Below are positions 1 through 7,902 of a stretch of DNA of 38,733 nucleotides, in pieces (the stretch's first letter is position 1; every line of letters starts with the position of its first letter). The DNA is from Methylobacterium sp. Leaf91. Its GTDB lineage: Bacteria; Pseudomonadota; Alphaproteobacteria; Rhizobiales; Beijerinckiaceae. Made by a program: the position numbers and the translations under genes. The notes under the pieces were generated by a model. It searched no databases. It saw nothing but the letters and a program-made list of their open reading frames with translations, and was not told where the DNA came from. The DNA lies in the NCBI RefSeq assembly GCF_001422815.1, contig NZ_LMMP01000009.1, positions 99,975 through 138,707 on the forward strand, written 5' to 3'.

Positions 1-423
1 CGCGAGAACACCATGTTCATCGCCTTCGCCATGGAAGGCTTCGGCATCTACATGCTCTACCTCTGGGGCCACGACCCGCTGTGGTTCGTGCTGCTCTCAG
101 GGTTCGTGTTCTTCGCCTGGGGCGAGATCTACTCTCTCTTCCCCTCCACCTGCACCGACACGTTCGGCACCAAGTTCGCCGCCACCAATGCCGGCCTGCT
201 CTATACCGCCAAGGGCACCGCCGCCCTCCTGGTCCCGGTCGCCAACTACCTCCAGCAGGCCACCAACAGCTGGGACGGCGTCTTCCTCGTCGCCGCCGGC
301 GCCAACATCCTCGCATCCCTCCTCGCCATCGCCGTGCTGAAGCCCTGGCGCAAGCGGGTGGTGGCCCAGGCGCTGGCCGTCTCCGACGAGACCAAGCCTG
401 CCCCCCGCGTAGTGGCTGCCTGA
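1..423 (+). CDS. oxlT: Oxalate/formate MFS antiporter (OxlT-like), C-terminal part
   Basis: The reading frame is already open at base 1 and gives about 140 residues before TGA, so this is the 3' end of a gene that starts outside the window. It shows two to three hydrophobic segments and the pore-lining stretch FFAWGEIYSLFPSTCTDTFG followed by AATNAGLLYTAKG, which I recognise from oxalate:formate antiporters of the major facilitator superfamily. A full-length protein would be about 430 residues with 12 membrane spans in the inner membrane, bringing oxalate in against formate. The formyl-CoA transferase gene at 1627-2877 supports a role in oxalate use. The Lys/Arg-rich tail after the last span is cytoplasmic. 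The family call is firm; the exact substrate is inferred from context. Confidence 0.85.
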   Translation, partial: RENTMFIAFAMEGFGIYMLYLWGHDPLWFVLLSGFVFFAWGEIYSLFPSTCTDTFGTKFAATNAGLLYTAKGTAALLVPVANYLQQATNSWDGVFLVAAGANILASLLAIAVLKPWRKRVVAQALAVSDETKPAPRVVAA

Positions 424-456
424 ACTGAGGCTGAGCCACCGACCACGAACAGAGTA

Positions 457-486
457 CGGGGGCCGGACGCCAAGTCCTGGCCCCCG
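457..486 (+). terminator. Strong GC hairpin after the oxalate antiporter gene
   Basis: Bases 457-468 pair with 474-486, giving 12 base pairs with one bulged T at 478 and a five-base loop. It starts 34 bases after the antiporter stop codon. No T-run follows, so it is either an imperfect intrinsic terminator or a 3'-end-stabilising stem. Confidence 0.55.
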
Positions 487-530
487 CACCCGTTACATCG
501 CCCCGTGATCGCCCTCGCAGGAGATGTCCG

Positions 531-848
531 ATGCCGCTGACCTGGCGCCCGATGCACACGGCCCCGCAGATCGTCGAGCGGATCTGGCTCAACCATCTGA
601 CACTCGGCCCGATCCTGGCCGAGGGCCGTCCCGGCCGCTGGTACGCCCCGAGTGCGGCACGCCAAGTCTGGCGTTGGTATCGCCCCGCTGGGCAGGATAA
701 TCTGGAACCCTTCGCCGGCTGGCTGCCCTACGAGGCACTCGCGACGGAGGGGAAAGACGCAGCCTCGCTGGATGTCTCGCCTCACGGCCTCCCGGTTACG
801 CATCCCGTCGCAGGGCAACAGGACCGCACCAACTCCTTAGGAGGATAA
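531..848 (+). CDS. Hypothetical protein, 105 aa
   Basis: This 105-residue soluble protein has no signal peptide or membrane segment. It is rich in Trp and Pro in its first 70 residues (WRPMHTAP near the start, then GRWYAPSAARQVWRWYRP). The W-x-P-x-x-TAP opening resembles short phage- and accessory-type proteins that begin this way, but I cannot assign a family. Third codon positions are strongly G/C up to about residue 75, as in neighbouring genes, which supports real coding. The last 30 residues look less constrained. An AGGAG lies about 8 bases before the ATG. It sits between the oxalate antiporter and a DUF2867 gene on the same strand; a link with oxalate metabolism is possible but unproven. 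Confidence 0.55.
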   Translation: MPLTWRPMHTAPQIVERIWLNHLTLGPILAEGRPGRWYAPSAARQVWRWYRPAGQDNLEPFAGWLPYEALATEGKDAASLDVSPHGLPVTHPVAGQQDRTNSLGG

Positions 849-857
849 ACGCACGGC

Positions 858-871
858 TACCGGGCCCGGTA
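858..871. repeat. Perfect 14-bp palindrome
   Basis: TACCGGGCCCGGTA is its own reverse complement. It lies in the 96-bp gap between the 105-aa hypothetical gene and the DUF2867 gene. It could be a binding site for a dimeric regulator or simply the core of a small hairpin; nothing else in the gap distinguishes these. Confidence 0.4.
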
Positions 872-944
872 TGGCCGAGGCCGCGCTCGTTCACCCATTG
901 CGCCGCCGCTTATCCGCGCCGGTCATGCTGGGGCCGACCCACCA

Positions 945-1463
945 ATGAGATGGGGAAAGTCCTTGGCCATCGATCTGCCGGTTCGGATTCTGCGCTCGAG
1001 CGATCAGCTCGATTATGACGACTCGCGATCGGTCGTACTCCCCTCGGCGATGACTCCGATACAGGACTGGAATTTCATCACGGCAGAGCCACGACCGCTC
1101 ATGTCGCTCGCCTTCCGCATGGGAGATTCGATCGCGGCACGTTTCGGCGTGAAGGCGATCGGCGGCCTTTCCGGTGAACGCCGGATCCAAGCGCGCGCGG
1201 GTGAAACGTTGGACTTCTTCCTGGTGGAACACAGCGCCCCGGATATGCTGGTTCTCACCGTGCGGGACCGCCGCCTCGACGTCATGATTTGTCTCGCGAC
1301 CTCCGGTCGCCGTCTCGCGATCACCTCGTCGGTCGTCGTCCACAATGCCTTTGGTTGGGTCTACATGGTGCCGGTCGCGCTGATCCATCGCTTGATCCTC
1401 GCCGCCGACCTGCGGCGTTTGACAAACTCGTTGGGGCAGGAAGCCGTGCGTTCCGGTACGTAG
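945..1463 (+). CDS. DUF2867 family protein
   Basis: This 172-residue soluble protein matches my memory of DUF2867. There is an N-terminal D-x-x-x-V-x-LP segment, a central stretch ending in GDSIAARFGVKAI, a strand pair around LDFFLVEHSAPDMLVLTVRDRRLDV, and the closing HNAFGWVYMVPVALIHRLI followed by ADLRRL. The family is of unknown function and is often found as a stand-alone domain or fused to NAD(P)-dependent epimerase-like domains. No catalytic residues can be named. No convincing ribosome binding site precedes the ATG, so the start is uncertain. The gene lies between oxalate transport and activation genes but need not belong to that pathway. Confidence 0.7.
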   Translation: MRWGKSLAIDLPVRILRSSDQLDYDDSRSVVLPSAMTPIQDWNFITAEPRPLMSLAFRMGDSIAARFGVKAIGGLSGERRIQARAGETLDFFLVEHSAPDMLVLTVRDRRLDVMICLATSGRRLAITSSVVVHNAFGWVYMVPVALIHRLILAADLRRLTNSLGQEAVRSGT

Positions 1464-1545
1464 GTCGATCACTCGAACAGGGCCGGCGCTCGAGCAACGA
1501 TGCCGACGACGCGACCGTGCTGGTGGTGCGGCCTTGTCCAATTCC

Positions 1546-1580
1546 AAAAGAAAACGGCGCGCCTCGCGGCACGCCGTTTT
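1546..1580 (-). terminator. Intrinsic terminator downstream of frc
   Basis: AAAACGGCG at 1551-1559 pairs with CGCCGTTTT at 1572-1580. Read on the minus strand, the stem is followed by a T-rich tail (TTTTCTTTT, partly inside the stem). It lies about 46 bases after the frc stop codon. A second GC stem at 1591-1613 lies between them. It may also serve the plus-strand DUF2867 gene, which ends at 1463. Confidence 0.75.
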
Positions 1581-1626
1581 CCTCAATCCACGGCCCCGTC
1601 CGAGGACGGGCCGCTTTGCATCTGTC

Positions 1627-2877
1627 TTAGACGGCGCGTGCCTGGTGCAAGCGCTCGATCTGCTGCTGGGTGTAACCGAGGTCGAGCAGCACTTCGTCAG
1701 TGTGCTCTCCGAGGAGCGGCGAAGATTTGATCTCGACCGGCATGTCCGAGAACTTGATCGGGCTTCCGACGGTGAGATACGAGCCGAGCTTGGGGTGCTG
1801 CACCTCGACGATGGTGCCGCTGGCGCGCAGCGACGGATCGACCGAGAGTTCCTTCATCGACAGAACCGGCGAACACGGGATGTCGAACTTGCGCAGGATA
1901 TCGACCGCCTCGAACTTGGTCTTGTCAGCGAGCCATTCCTCGATCGTGCCGAAGATGTCCATGATCTTGTCCTGGCGGGCACGGGCGGTGTTGTAGGCCG
2001 GATCGTCGATCCACTCTTCGCGGCCGATCGCCTTGCAGATCGGCGCCCAGGCATGGCCCTGGATCGTGAAGTAGATGTAGGCGTTCGGGTCGGTTTCCCA
2101 GCCCTTGCACTTCAGCACCCAGCCCGGCTGCCCGCCGCCGCCCGCATTACCGCCGCGCGGCACCACGTCGGTGAACTCGCCATGCGGGTACTGGGGGTAC
2201 TCTTCGAGGTAGCCGAGGGCGTCGAGGCGCTGCTGGTCGCGCAGCTTCACACGGCAGAGGTTCAGCACCGAATCCTGCATCGACACGGCGACCTTCTGGC
2301 CCTTGCCGGTCTTGTTCTTCTGGTGGAGCGCCGTGAGGATGCCGATGGCGAGGTGCATGCCGGTGTTCGAGTCACCGAGAGCGGCGGCGCTGACGGTGGG
2401 GGGGCCGTCCCAGAAGCCGGTGGTGGAGGCGGCGCCGCCGGCGCATTGGGCGACGTTCTCGTAGACCTTCAGGTCCTCGTAATGGTGGCCGTCCGAGAAG
2501 CCCTTCACCGAAGCCAGGATCATGCCCGGGTTGAGTTCCTGAATGCGGGCCCAGGAGAAGCCCATGCGGTCGAGGGCGCCGGGTCCGAAATTCTCGACCA
2601 TCACGTCGGATTGCTTGATGAGGTTCTCGAGGACTTCCTTGCCCTCGGGGGTCTTGGTGTCGAGGGTCAGCGAACGCTTGTTCGAATTCAGCATGGTGAA
2701 GTAAAGGGCGTCGGCATCCTCCACGTGGCGCAGCTGCGTCCGTGTCACGTCTCCGGCACCGGGACGCTCGACCTTGATGACGTCGGCGCCGAACCAGGCG
2801 AGAAGCTGCGTGCAAGCAGGGCCAGCCTGGACGTGAGTGAAATCGATGATCTTGGTGCCTTCAAGCGGCTTGCTCAT
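1627..2877 (-). CDS. frc: Formyl-CoA:oxalate CoA-transferase
   Basis: This class III CoA-transferase moves CoA from formyl-CoA to oxalate, giving oxalyl-CoA and formate in the cytosol. It is the first step of the oxalyl-CoA route. The N-terminus ([20 protein letters not shown]) and [19 protein letters not shown] are typical of the family, and the catalytic Asp is in the segment [16 protein letters not shown]. The glycine-rich [11 protein letters not shown] loop matches the mobile loop of Frc enzymes. With the ATG at 2877 the protein has 416 residues, the length of E. coli YfdW. That start has GGGAG about 10 bases upstream; an in-frame ATG nine codons earlier (2904) has no better site. It is transcribed towards the oxalate antiporter side and ends in a clear terminator. 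Confidence 0.95.
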   Translation of the reverse strand: MSKPLEGTKIIDFTHVQAGPACTQLLAWFGADVIKVERPGAGDVTRTQLRHVEDADALYFTMLNSNKRSLTLDTKTPEGKEVLENLIKQSDVMVENFGPGALDRMGFSWARIQELNPGMILASVKGFSDGHHYEDLKVYENVAQCAGGAASTTGFWDGPPTVSAAALGDSNTGMHLAIGILTALHQKNKTGKGQKVAVSMQDSVLNLCRVKLRDQQRLDALGYLEEYPQYPHGEFTDVVPRGGNAGGGGQPGWVLKCKGWETDPNAYIYFTIQGHAWAPICKAIGREEWIDDPAYNTARARQDKIMDIFGTIEEWLADKTKFEAVDILRKFDIPCSPVLSMKELSVDPSLRASGTIVEVQHPKLGSYLTVGSPIKFSDMPVEIKSSPLLGEHTDEVLLDLGYTQQQIERLHQARAV

Positions 2878-2934
2878 CTCGACGTTCTCCCTTTCGATCG
2901 TCATGCAACGATAATGGATCGGATAGTTCGAATG

Positions 2935-2951
2935 TCCGGTTCTGATCCGGA
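2935..2951. promoter_or_regulatory. Inverted repeat upstream of frc
   Basis: TCCGG and CCGGA form arms of an inverted repeat separated by seven bases, 58 bp upstream of the frc start. The size and position suit an operator for a dimeric regulator, but five-base arms in GC-rich DNA can arise by chance. Confidence 0.25.
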
Positions 2952-3002
2952 ACTCGTGTTGGCCGGTATTCTGGCGAAACCTTTAGCTTTTCGCGCCTCC
3001 AC

Positions 3003-3482
3003 TTAAACGGCAGCGCTTTCGAGCTCGCTCAGACGCTTGCGCATCTGACGCTCGTCGTTCCAGCGCCGGGTCTCATCGCGGATGATGGCGAGGATTCCGG
3101 TCACCGCGCCGTCAGAACCGTGAAGGAGTCCGACGGTGAAGGCGATCGAGAGTGATCGGCCGTCCTTATGAAGCGCCGGCACGCGCAGCACCTCGGTGCC
3201 GTAGCGGGTGATGCCGGTCCGCATTGTCTTGGCGTAACCATCCCAGTGACGCTGGCGCTGGCGTTCCGGGGTGATCAGATCGAGGGATTGGCCGAGCGCC
3301 TCGGATGACGAGAACCCGAAGATCCTCTCCGCCGCCGCGTTCCACACGACGATCGCACCGTCCGGATCGGAGACGACGATGGCATCTCCGGCGGCTTCGA
3401 TCAGTTGAGAGACGTCGATACCGGCGAAATTGGCTTGATCCGACATGGCTTGTTTCGCGTCTTCGAGTGAAACGTCGTCCAT
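3003..3482 (-). CDS. Single PAS-domain protein
   Basis: The 159-residue protein is almost entirely one PAS/S-box domain, roughly residues 25-145. The typical PAS opening is AAGDAIVVSDPDGAIVVWNA followed by AERIFGFSSSEALGQSLDLI, and the PAC-like end is VTGILAIIRDETRRWNDER. A short C-terminal coiled region follows. There is no kinase, GGDEF or DNA-binding domain, so it may bind a small ligand or flavin and signal by protein contact. It stands alone upstream of frc with 125 bp between them. The first ATG (3482) has a poor ribosome site; an ATG at 3446 (MSDQANF) is possible. Confidence 0.8.
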   Translation of the reverse strand: MDDVSLEDAKQAMSDQANFAGIDVSQLIEAAGDAIVVSDPDGAIVVWNAAAERIFGFSSSEALGQSLDLITPERQRQRHWDGYAKTMRTGITRYGTEVLRVPALHKDGRSLSIAFTVGLLHGSDGAVTGILAIIRDETRRWNDERQMRKRLSELESAAV

Positions 3483-3865
3483 CGACTTAGGCAGCAGGTA
3501 CGGCCGTCAAACGCGATGAGGGATTTCACTTGAGACGCGCGATGCTTCGTTCGCAGTCGTGGTCGCGAATTCGGCTTCCGTCTGGAATATATTGCGGTTG
3601 CGAATGCTGCATTGCATCATCGTGATCGCTTCCTCCATTTCGCGGATAGGTCAAACCCCGTCCGTGAGATGTTCCGCGCACTTGCTTTTTCTGTGCGTCT
3701 ACTGTTGGTATTTGGTATGCCAATGATGGCGGGCTGTCAACACGTGGGCAAGGAGGGGGATGAGATGGAACTCGCCTTCGCTTCTCGTTCGTTGCCTTGC
3801 CAGTCGTTGCTTTGCCGCTTCAGTGCGCATGCGGCGGCTAGGCGAGCCGAGAGGAGACGTCCCGG
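3483..3865. other. Intergenic region between divergent PAS and osmC-like genes
   Basis: These 383 bp hold no gene I can support. The stretch around 3575-3625 is more AT-rich than its surroundings (TGGAATATATTGCGG) and is a reasonable place for promoter elements serving the two divergent genes. A frame at 3669 would encode a lipoprotein-like start (lipobox near MAGC), but it runs out of frame through the OsmC gene and is rejected. Confidence 0.5.
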
Positions 3866-4309
3866 ATGGGCAGTGACGGCAGCATCACGATCAGGCAGAT
3901 CGAGGGCTATCGGTTCGAGATCGATTTTGGGGAAGCCTTCCCGAACCTCGCCGTTGACGAGGCGCCACCCTATGGCGGCGGGGAGGGGCCTTACCCCGAG
4001 CAGATCCTGGTCGCTGGCGTCACCAACTGTCTGTGCGCGAGCCTGGTCTTCGCCCTCGGCAAATTCAAACAGGACGCAACCGGGCTCGCAGCGCGATCGA
4101 GCTTTCGCGTGGAACGCAACGCGGATGGTCGCCTGAGGATCAGCGGGATCGCAGTCGGCATCGCGCTGGGCGCTCCGGCGGAAACGATGCCACGGCTCGA
4201 CAAGGTTCTCGAGCAGTTCGAGCGCTTCTGTACCGTCTCCGAGAGCGTCAAAGCGGGGATTCCGGTCACCGTAGCGGTGCGCGACTCGGCTGGAACGCTG
4301 CTGAAGTAG
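3866..4309 (+). CDS. OsmC family protein
   Basis: This 147-residue protein has the OsmC/Ohr-like layout: an N-terminal strand region, GEGPYPEQILVAGVTNCLCASLVFAL carrying a cysteine pair (NCLC), and a C-terminal half with ERFCTVSESVKAGIPVTV. In the family, two redox cysteines reduce organic hydroperoxides. Here one Cys sits in the NCLC helix start and another in ERFCTVSES, consistent with the usual pairing of a helix Cys with a C-terminal Cys. A good ribosome site (GAGGAG) precedes the ATG. It is followed 23 bp later by an NTF2-like gene and probably shares its transcript. A role in peroxide detoxification is inferred from the family; the exact subgroup (OsmC, Ohr or YhfA-like) is not settled. 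Confidence 0.8.
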   Translation: MGSDGSITIRQIEGYRFEIDFGEAFPNLAVDEAPPYGGGEGPYPEQILVAGVTNCLCASLVFALGKFKQDATGLAARSSFRVERNADGRLRISGIAVGIALGAPAETMPRLDKVLEQFERFCTVSESVKAGIPVTVAVRDSAGTLLK

Positions 4310-4332
4310 CCGTGTAACAAGAGGAAAACGCC

Positions 4333-4701
4333 ATGGACCACGTGCTAGCAGAAACCCCCGAAGACCTTGCCCGTCTCTTCAACGAAAGGGCCAATGCCGG
4401 CGATGTGGAGGGGTTGGTCGCCCTCTATGAACCGGATGCCGTGCTGGCCGCCGGAAAGGTGGTTGCGACGGGACATCAGGAGATCCGGGCATTCTACACC
4501 GACCTTCTAGCGCGGCGCTCCGAGTTCCCGGCCGCGGAGACGCTGCCGAGCATCCGCAACGGGGGCATCGCGATGACCTTCGCGCGCCTGCCGAACGGAA
4601 CGATCTCGGTGGAGACGGCACGGAAGCAGGAGGCCGGCGGCTGGCTGTGGATCATCGATCAACTGAAGATCAAGCCTTTGAGCGAAGCCAAGCCGGATTG
4701 A
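4333..4701 (+). CDS. NTF2-like / SnoaL-fold protein (DUF4440-like)
   Basis: The 122-residue protein begins with the helix-turn typical of NTF2-like proteins (EDLARLFNERANAGDVEGLVAL followed by YEPDAVL). It continues with ATGHQEIRAFYTDLL and ends in a curved-sheet strand GGWLWIIDQLKIKPL. Members bind small molecules in a cone-shaped pocket or act as small isomerases/hydrolases; no catalytic residue can be assigned. AGAGGAAAA lies about 6 bases before the ATG. The gene is between the OsmC-like gene and the hydrolase gene on the same strand, suggesting a small stress or detoxification operon. Confidence 0.8.
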   Translation: MDHVLAETPEDLARLFNERANAGDVEGLVALYEPDAVLAAGKVVATGHQEIRAFYTDLLARRSEFPAAETLPSIRNGGIAMTFARLPNGTISVETARKQEAGGWLWIIDQLKIKPLSEAKPD

Positions 4702-4784
4702 CGCGGCAGCTTAGGCAAGGGGCGCCGTCCGCAGAGAACGACCGATGCCCGCACCATGTCACCGAACGACGCGAGGCTCGCCGC

Positions 4785-5462
4785 ATGATCGACCCTAAAC
4801 TCGCAGGACGTCTCGCTTTTGCGCATCGTCTGCCGACGAGGGAGCCCATGCCTTCGGGCCGCCATCCGCTCGGTCTGCTCGATGAGCGCGACGCCATGCT
4901 GATCGTGCCGCCGGGGATCAATCCGCGACGGCCGACTCCCCTCGTCGTACTCTTTCATGGCGGCGGCGGGAGTGCGGAGAAGATCCTGCCCATGCTCGAA
5001 AAGCATGCGGAGACGCGCGGATTTCTGCTCCTCGCTCCACAATCTGTATTCCCGACCTGGGATCTCGTCATCGGCGGTCACGGGCCGGACCGCGAACGGC
5101 TCGACCTCGCTTTGACCGAGGTAGCGTCACGCTTCATGCTCGATCCCCTGCACATCGTCTTCGCCGGCCATTCCGATGGCGGGAGCTACGCTCTCTCCTC
5201 CGGCCTCGCCAATGGCCATGTGGTCACCCACCTCATCATCTCCTCGGCCGGGTTCCTGTCGGTACATCTGCAGGCCGGGTCACCACGCATCTTCATCTCA
5301 CATGGGACACGGGACGAGCAGATACCCATCAATCGCAGCGCACGGGTGCACACTTCGAAACTGAGGGACGTTGGCTACGATGTGACCTCTGTGGAGTATG
5401 ACGGGCCACACGCCTACCAGCCTGAGGTTGTAACGCAGGCGGTGGAGTTCGTATTCGGCTGA
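4785..5462 (+). CDS. Alpha/beta hydrolase (carboxylesterase/phospholipase-like)
   Basis: This 225-residue serine hydrolase has an oxyanion-hole motif (LFHGGGGSAE), the nucleophile elbow GHSDGGSY, an Asp in HGTRDEQIP and a His in YDGPHAYQPE. Spacing and length fit the small PHB-depolymerase/LpqC or carboxylesterase type. There is no signal peptide, so it should be cytosolic. The ATG at 4785 was chosen because the fold begins just after it. The frame is open further upstream into the preceding gene, but that part looks like non-coding translation. The natural substrate is unknown. Confidence 0.8.
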   Translation: MIDPKLAGRLAFAHRLPTREPMPSGRHPLGLLDERDAMLIVPPGINPRRPTPLVVLFHGGGGSAEKILPMLEKHAETRGFLLLAPQSVFPTWDLVIGGHGPDRERLDLALTEVASRFMLDPLHIVFAGHSDGGSYALSSGLANGHVVTHLIISSAGFLSVHLQAGSPRIFISHGTRDEQIPINRSARVHTSKLRDVGYDVTSVEYDGPHAYQPEVVTQAVEFVFG

Positions 5463-5532
5463 CCGAGCCGGCAAGCGTGAATCCTGAAGATCGCCGGCGG
5501 ATCGAAGCAGGCTCGGCTCGCGTTCAAAAATC

Positions 5533-6175
5533 ATGGATTCGAGCGACCGTGTCATCGTGGAGCAGCAACCGGGAAGCCCTGGGTGGCGAGCGCAGGCACA
5601 CCCTCCAGGAACCGAAAAAGGAGGGCGCGACGAGGCCAGGATCAGCCGGCTCGGCGAACGTATCGCGCGCCTTCGCAAGGGCCTGCCGCTACGACGCCGC
5701 CTCATCGATGGTTTGGTGCACGGCCTTTTATCCGCTGGCGCGGCGATCATCGCTTATCTGCCGACCCAGGCGCTGAACCAGCGTGAGGGGTTCTGGTCGG
5801 CGATCACTGCCATCGCCGTACTCCAAACCGAGTTCCGCGCGACGCGGAAAGTCGGGCGGGATCAATTGCTCGGTGCAGCCACGGGGGGGCTCATCGGCCT
5901 TGGTATCTGGCTCGGCCTCGGGCAGCATCTGGCTGCCTATGCCCTCGCAGTCATCCTGTCGCTCACGGCCTGCTGGGTGCTGAACGTGGCGAGCGCGGCC
6001 CGGCTCGCCGGGATCACCGCGACCATCATCCTGCTCGTCCCCCCATGACGGAACGGCGCAGCATATCTTCGGCTCGCGCGTCATGGAGGTGGGCTGGGGC
6101 GTCACCGTGGCGATCATCGTCGGCTGGCTCGCCACGCGGCTGGCTAGATCGACCCCTGACGTCACCGGAAAATGA
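5533..6175 (+). pseudogene. FUSC-family membrane protein gene, interrupted by a +1 frameshift
   Basis: The first frame (5533-6048, 171 aa) encodes a basic N-terminus and several hydrophobic spans with FUSC-like sequence (REGFWSAITAIAVLQTEFRATRKVGRDQLLGAATGG). It stops at a TGA just after a run of six C at 6039-6044. Removing one C lets the protein continue as HDGTAQHIFGSRVMEVGWGVTVAIIVGWLATRLA to a stop at 6173-6175, which is a typical end for this family and restores about 213 residues. Either the gene is inactivated or the run is a sequencing error or phase-variable site. FUSC proteins (PF04632/PF13515-like) are inner-membrane components linked to efflux of aromatic acids. The gene converges on moeA with a 15-bp gap. 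Confidence 0.75.
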
Positions 6176-6190
6176 CGAAACCTGTCGTCG

Positions 6191-7420
6191 TCAGAGCAAC
6201 GCTCGATCGAGGCGAATGATCCGGCATGGATCGCCGCGCTTCGCGGCCGGAGCGCCGGGTGGGCGAACCAGCAGCGCTTCGGATTGACCGAGGACCGAGA
6301 GCATCGAGGAATCCTGGCGCGTTTCGGCGTACGCCATCGGACGGCCGTCATCCGCGATTTCGATCCGCGCCCGCATGTAGTCCTGGCGGATATCGTTGGC
6401 CGGCATGTCCGCCCCGAGCAAGGCCGGCTCGCTGCGGTCGGCCCCGGCCTTGGGGTCGCCAAGAAGGGCTCGGATCGCCGGCACGACGAAGAGCAGGCCA
6501 CAGACTACGGCGGAGACGGGATTGCCCGGTAAACCGATGACCATCATCGGACCGAGGCGTCCATGCATCAGTGGCTTTCCGGGGCGGAGAGCCACTCGCC
6601 AGAATCCAAGTTCCAGCCCCTCGCGATGCAGAGCCGCCTGGACGAGGTCATGATCACCTACGGAGGCGCCGCCCAGGGTCACCAGGAGGTCTGCTTTCGC
6701 GTCCCGCGCCCGGCCCAGTGCGGCTTCGAGGGAGGCGAGGCTGTCTCCGGCAATGCCGAGATCGATGGGTTCCGCGCCTGCCTCGCGGGCAAGGCTCGCC
6801 ACCGCCAATCCATTCGAGGCGACGATCTGGTCCCAGCGGGCCGGTTCTCCCGGCGCCACGAGTTCGTCGCCCGTGGCGAGGATCGCGACCCGAGGCCGGC
6901 GGCGAACCTGGAGAGTGGCGTGACCACCCGCGGCCGCGAGGGCAAGCCGGCGCGCATCCAGGCACTCCCCCGCCCGCAGGAGCGGATCACCGGACCGGAA
7001 ATCGAGACCGGGAACGCGGATATGGCGCTTGGCGGCGACCGTTTCCTTCGCCGTGACCACATTGTCCGAGACGTCGGCATTCTCCTGAATGAGGATCGTG
7101 TCGGCCCCCGTGGGCACTGGAGCCCCCGTGAGAATCCGTACCGTCTCGCCGGGGCCGATCGTGCCGGAGAAACCGTGGCCGGCAGCGCTCATGCCGATGA
7201 GCGCCAGTTTTGCCGGAACGGCGGCCACATCCTCGGAACGCACCGCATAGCCATCCATAGCGGAGGCGGGGAAGGGCGGCTGGGTCCGTAGGGCGGCCAC
7301 ATCCTCGGCCAGGGTCCGGCCGTAGGCGTTGGCCACCCCCACCATCTCGGCTGCCACCGGCTCGGCGGCACTCGCAAGGATGCGCGCGAGCGCCTCCTCC
7401 ACCGGAATGAGTTTGCTCAC
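6191..7420 (-). CDS. moeA: Molybdopterin molybdenumtransferase MoeA
   Basis: MoeA inserts molybdate into adenylylated molybdopterin in the last step of Mo-cofactor synthesis in the cytosol. The 409-residue protein has the domain-III/N-terminal segment [13 protein letters not shown], the middle TGDELV and the MPT-binding signature [10 protein letters not shown], then [10 protein letters not shown] and [11 protein letters not shown], all standard. The start is a GTG at 7420 overlapping the moaC stop as GTGA. The frame is open upstream, but that part is the moaC gene in another frame. It is the last gene of the trp-moa group. Confidence 0.93.
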   Translation of the reverse strand: MSKLIPVEEALARILASAAEPVAAEMVGVANAYGRTLAEDVAALRTQPPFPASAMDGYAVRSEDVAAVPAKLALIGMSAAGHGFSGTIGPGETVRILTGAPVPTGADTILIQENADVSDNVVTAKETVAAKRHIRVPGLDFRSGDPLLRAGECLDARRLALAAAGGHATLQVRRRPRVAILATGDELVAPGEPARWDQIVASNGLAVASLAREAGAEPIDLGIAGDSLASLEAALGRARDAKADLLVTLGGASVGDHDLVQAALHREGLELGFWRVALRPGKPLMHGRLGPMMVIGLPGNPVSAVVCGLLFVVPAIRALLGDPKAGADRSEPALLGADMPANDIRQDYMRARIEIADDGRPMAYAETRQDSSMLSVLGQSEALLVRPPGAPAAKRGDPCRIIRLDRALL

Positions 7421-7902
7421 GAAGCGCCCTCGGCCCGGTACGAGCCGGACTTTCCGCCATCCTTGGAGACTAGGTGGATGCCTTCGATCCGCATGGCGCG
7501 ATCGGCCGCCTTCACCATGTCGTAGATCGTGAGGCAGGCGACCGAGACGGCGGTGAGGGCCTCCATCTCGACCCCGGTCGGACCGATCACCTTGACCTCT
7601 GCGGTCACGCGAAGGCCTGGCAGGGAATCGTCCGGCTCGCATTCCACCCGGACCTTAGAGATCAGCAGCGGATGGCACAGCGGGATGAGTTCATGCGTGC
7701 GTTTCGACGCCATGATGCCCGCGAGCCTCGCCGTGCCGATCACGTCGCCTTTCTTGGCATCGCCTTCGCGGATCAGCCGCAGCGTTTCGGGCAGCATCAC
7801 CACCACGCCTTCGGCGCGGGCGGTACGGGTGGTGGCGGCTTTGTCGGAGACGTCGACCATATTAGCGGCGCCGGCCGCATCGAGATGCGTGAGGGTGCTC
7901 AT
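7417..7902 (-). CDS. moaC: Cyclic pyranopterin monophosphate synthase MoaC
   Basis: MoaC converts the cyclic GTP product of MoaA to cyclic pyranopterin monophosphate. The 161-residue length is standard. Family motifs are [14 protein letters not shown] at the start, [44 protein letters not shown] with TIYDMVKA (Asp and Lys of the active site), and VSKDGGKSG at the end. Its ATG overlaps the trpC stop by 4 bp and its stop overlaps the moeA GTG by 4 bp, so translation of the three genes is probably coupled. Confidence 0.95.
   Translation of the reverse strand: MSTLTHLDAAGAANMVDVSDKAATTRTARAEGVVVMLPETLRLIREGDAKKGDVIGTARLAGIMASKRTHELIPLCHPLLISKVRVECEPDDSLPGLRVTAEVKVIGPTGVEMEALTAVSVACLTIYDMVKAADRAMRIEGIHLVSKDGGKSGSYRAEGAS

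Noticed and set aside
1534..3006. Long plus-strand frame of 490 codons
   Set aside because: It is the antisense of frc. High GC produces long open antisense frames; the residue content is the usual Arg/Leu/Glu-rich shadow.
3526..3723. Minus-strand 65-codon frame in the PAS-osmC gap
   Set aside because: No family features, no ribosome site and unlike the codon use of its neighbours.
3750..3800. Possible EcfG-type stress promoter upstream of the OsmC-like gene (GGAAC followed by CGTT)
   Set aside because: The spacing between GGAAC and either CGTT does not fit the usual 16-17 bases, so the match is not convincing.
3669..4136. Plus-strand frame with a lipoprotein-like start (hydrophobic stretch, lipobox near MAGC)
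   Set aside because: It runs out of frame through the well-supported OsmC-family gene and loses any protein-like character after about 35 residues.
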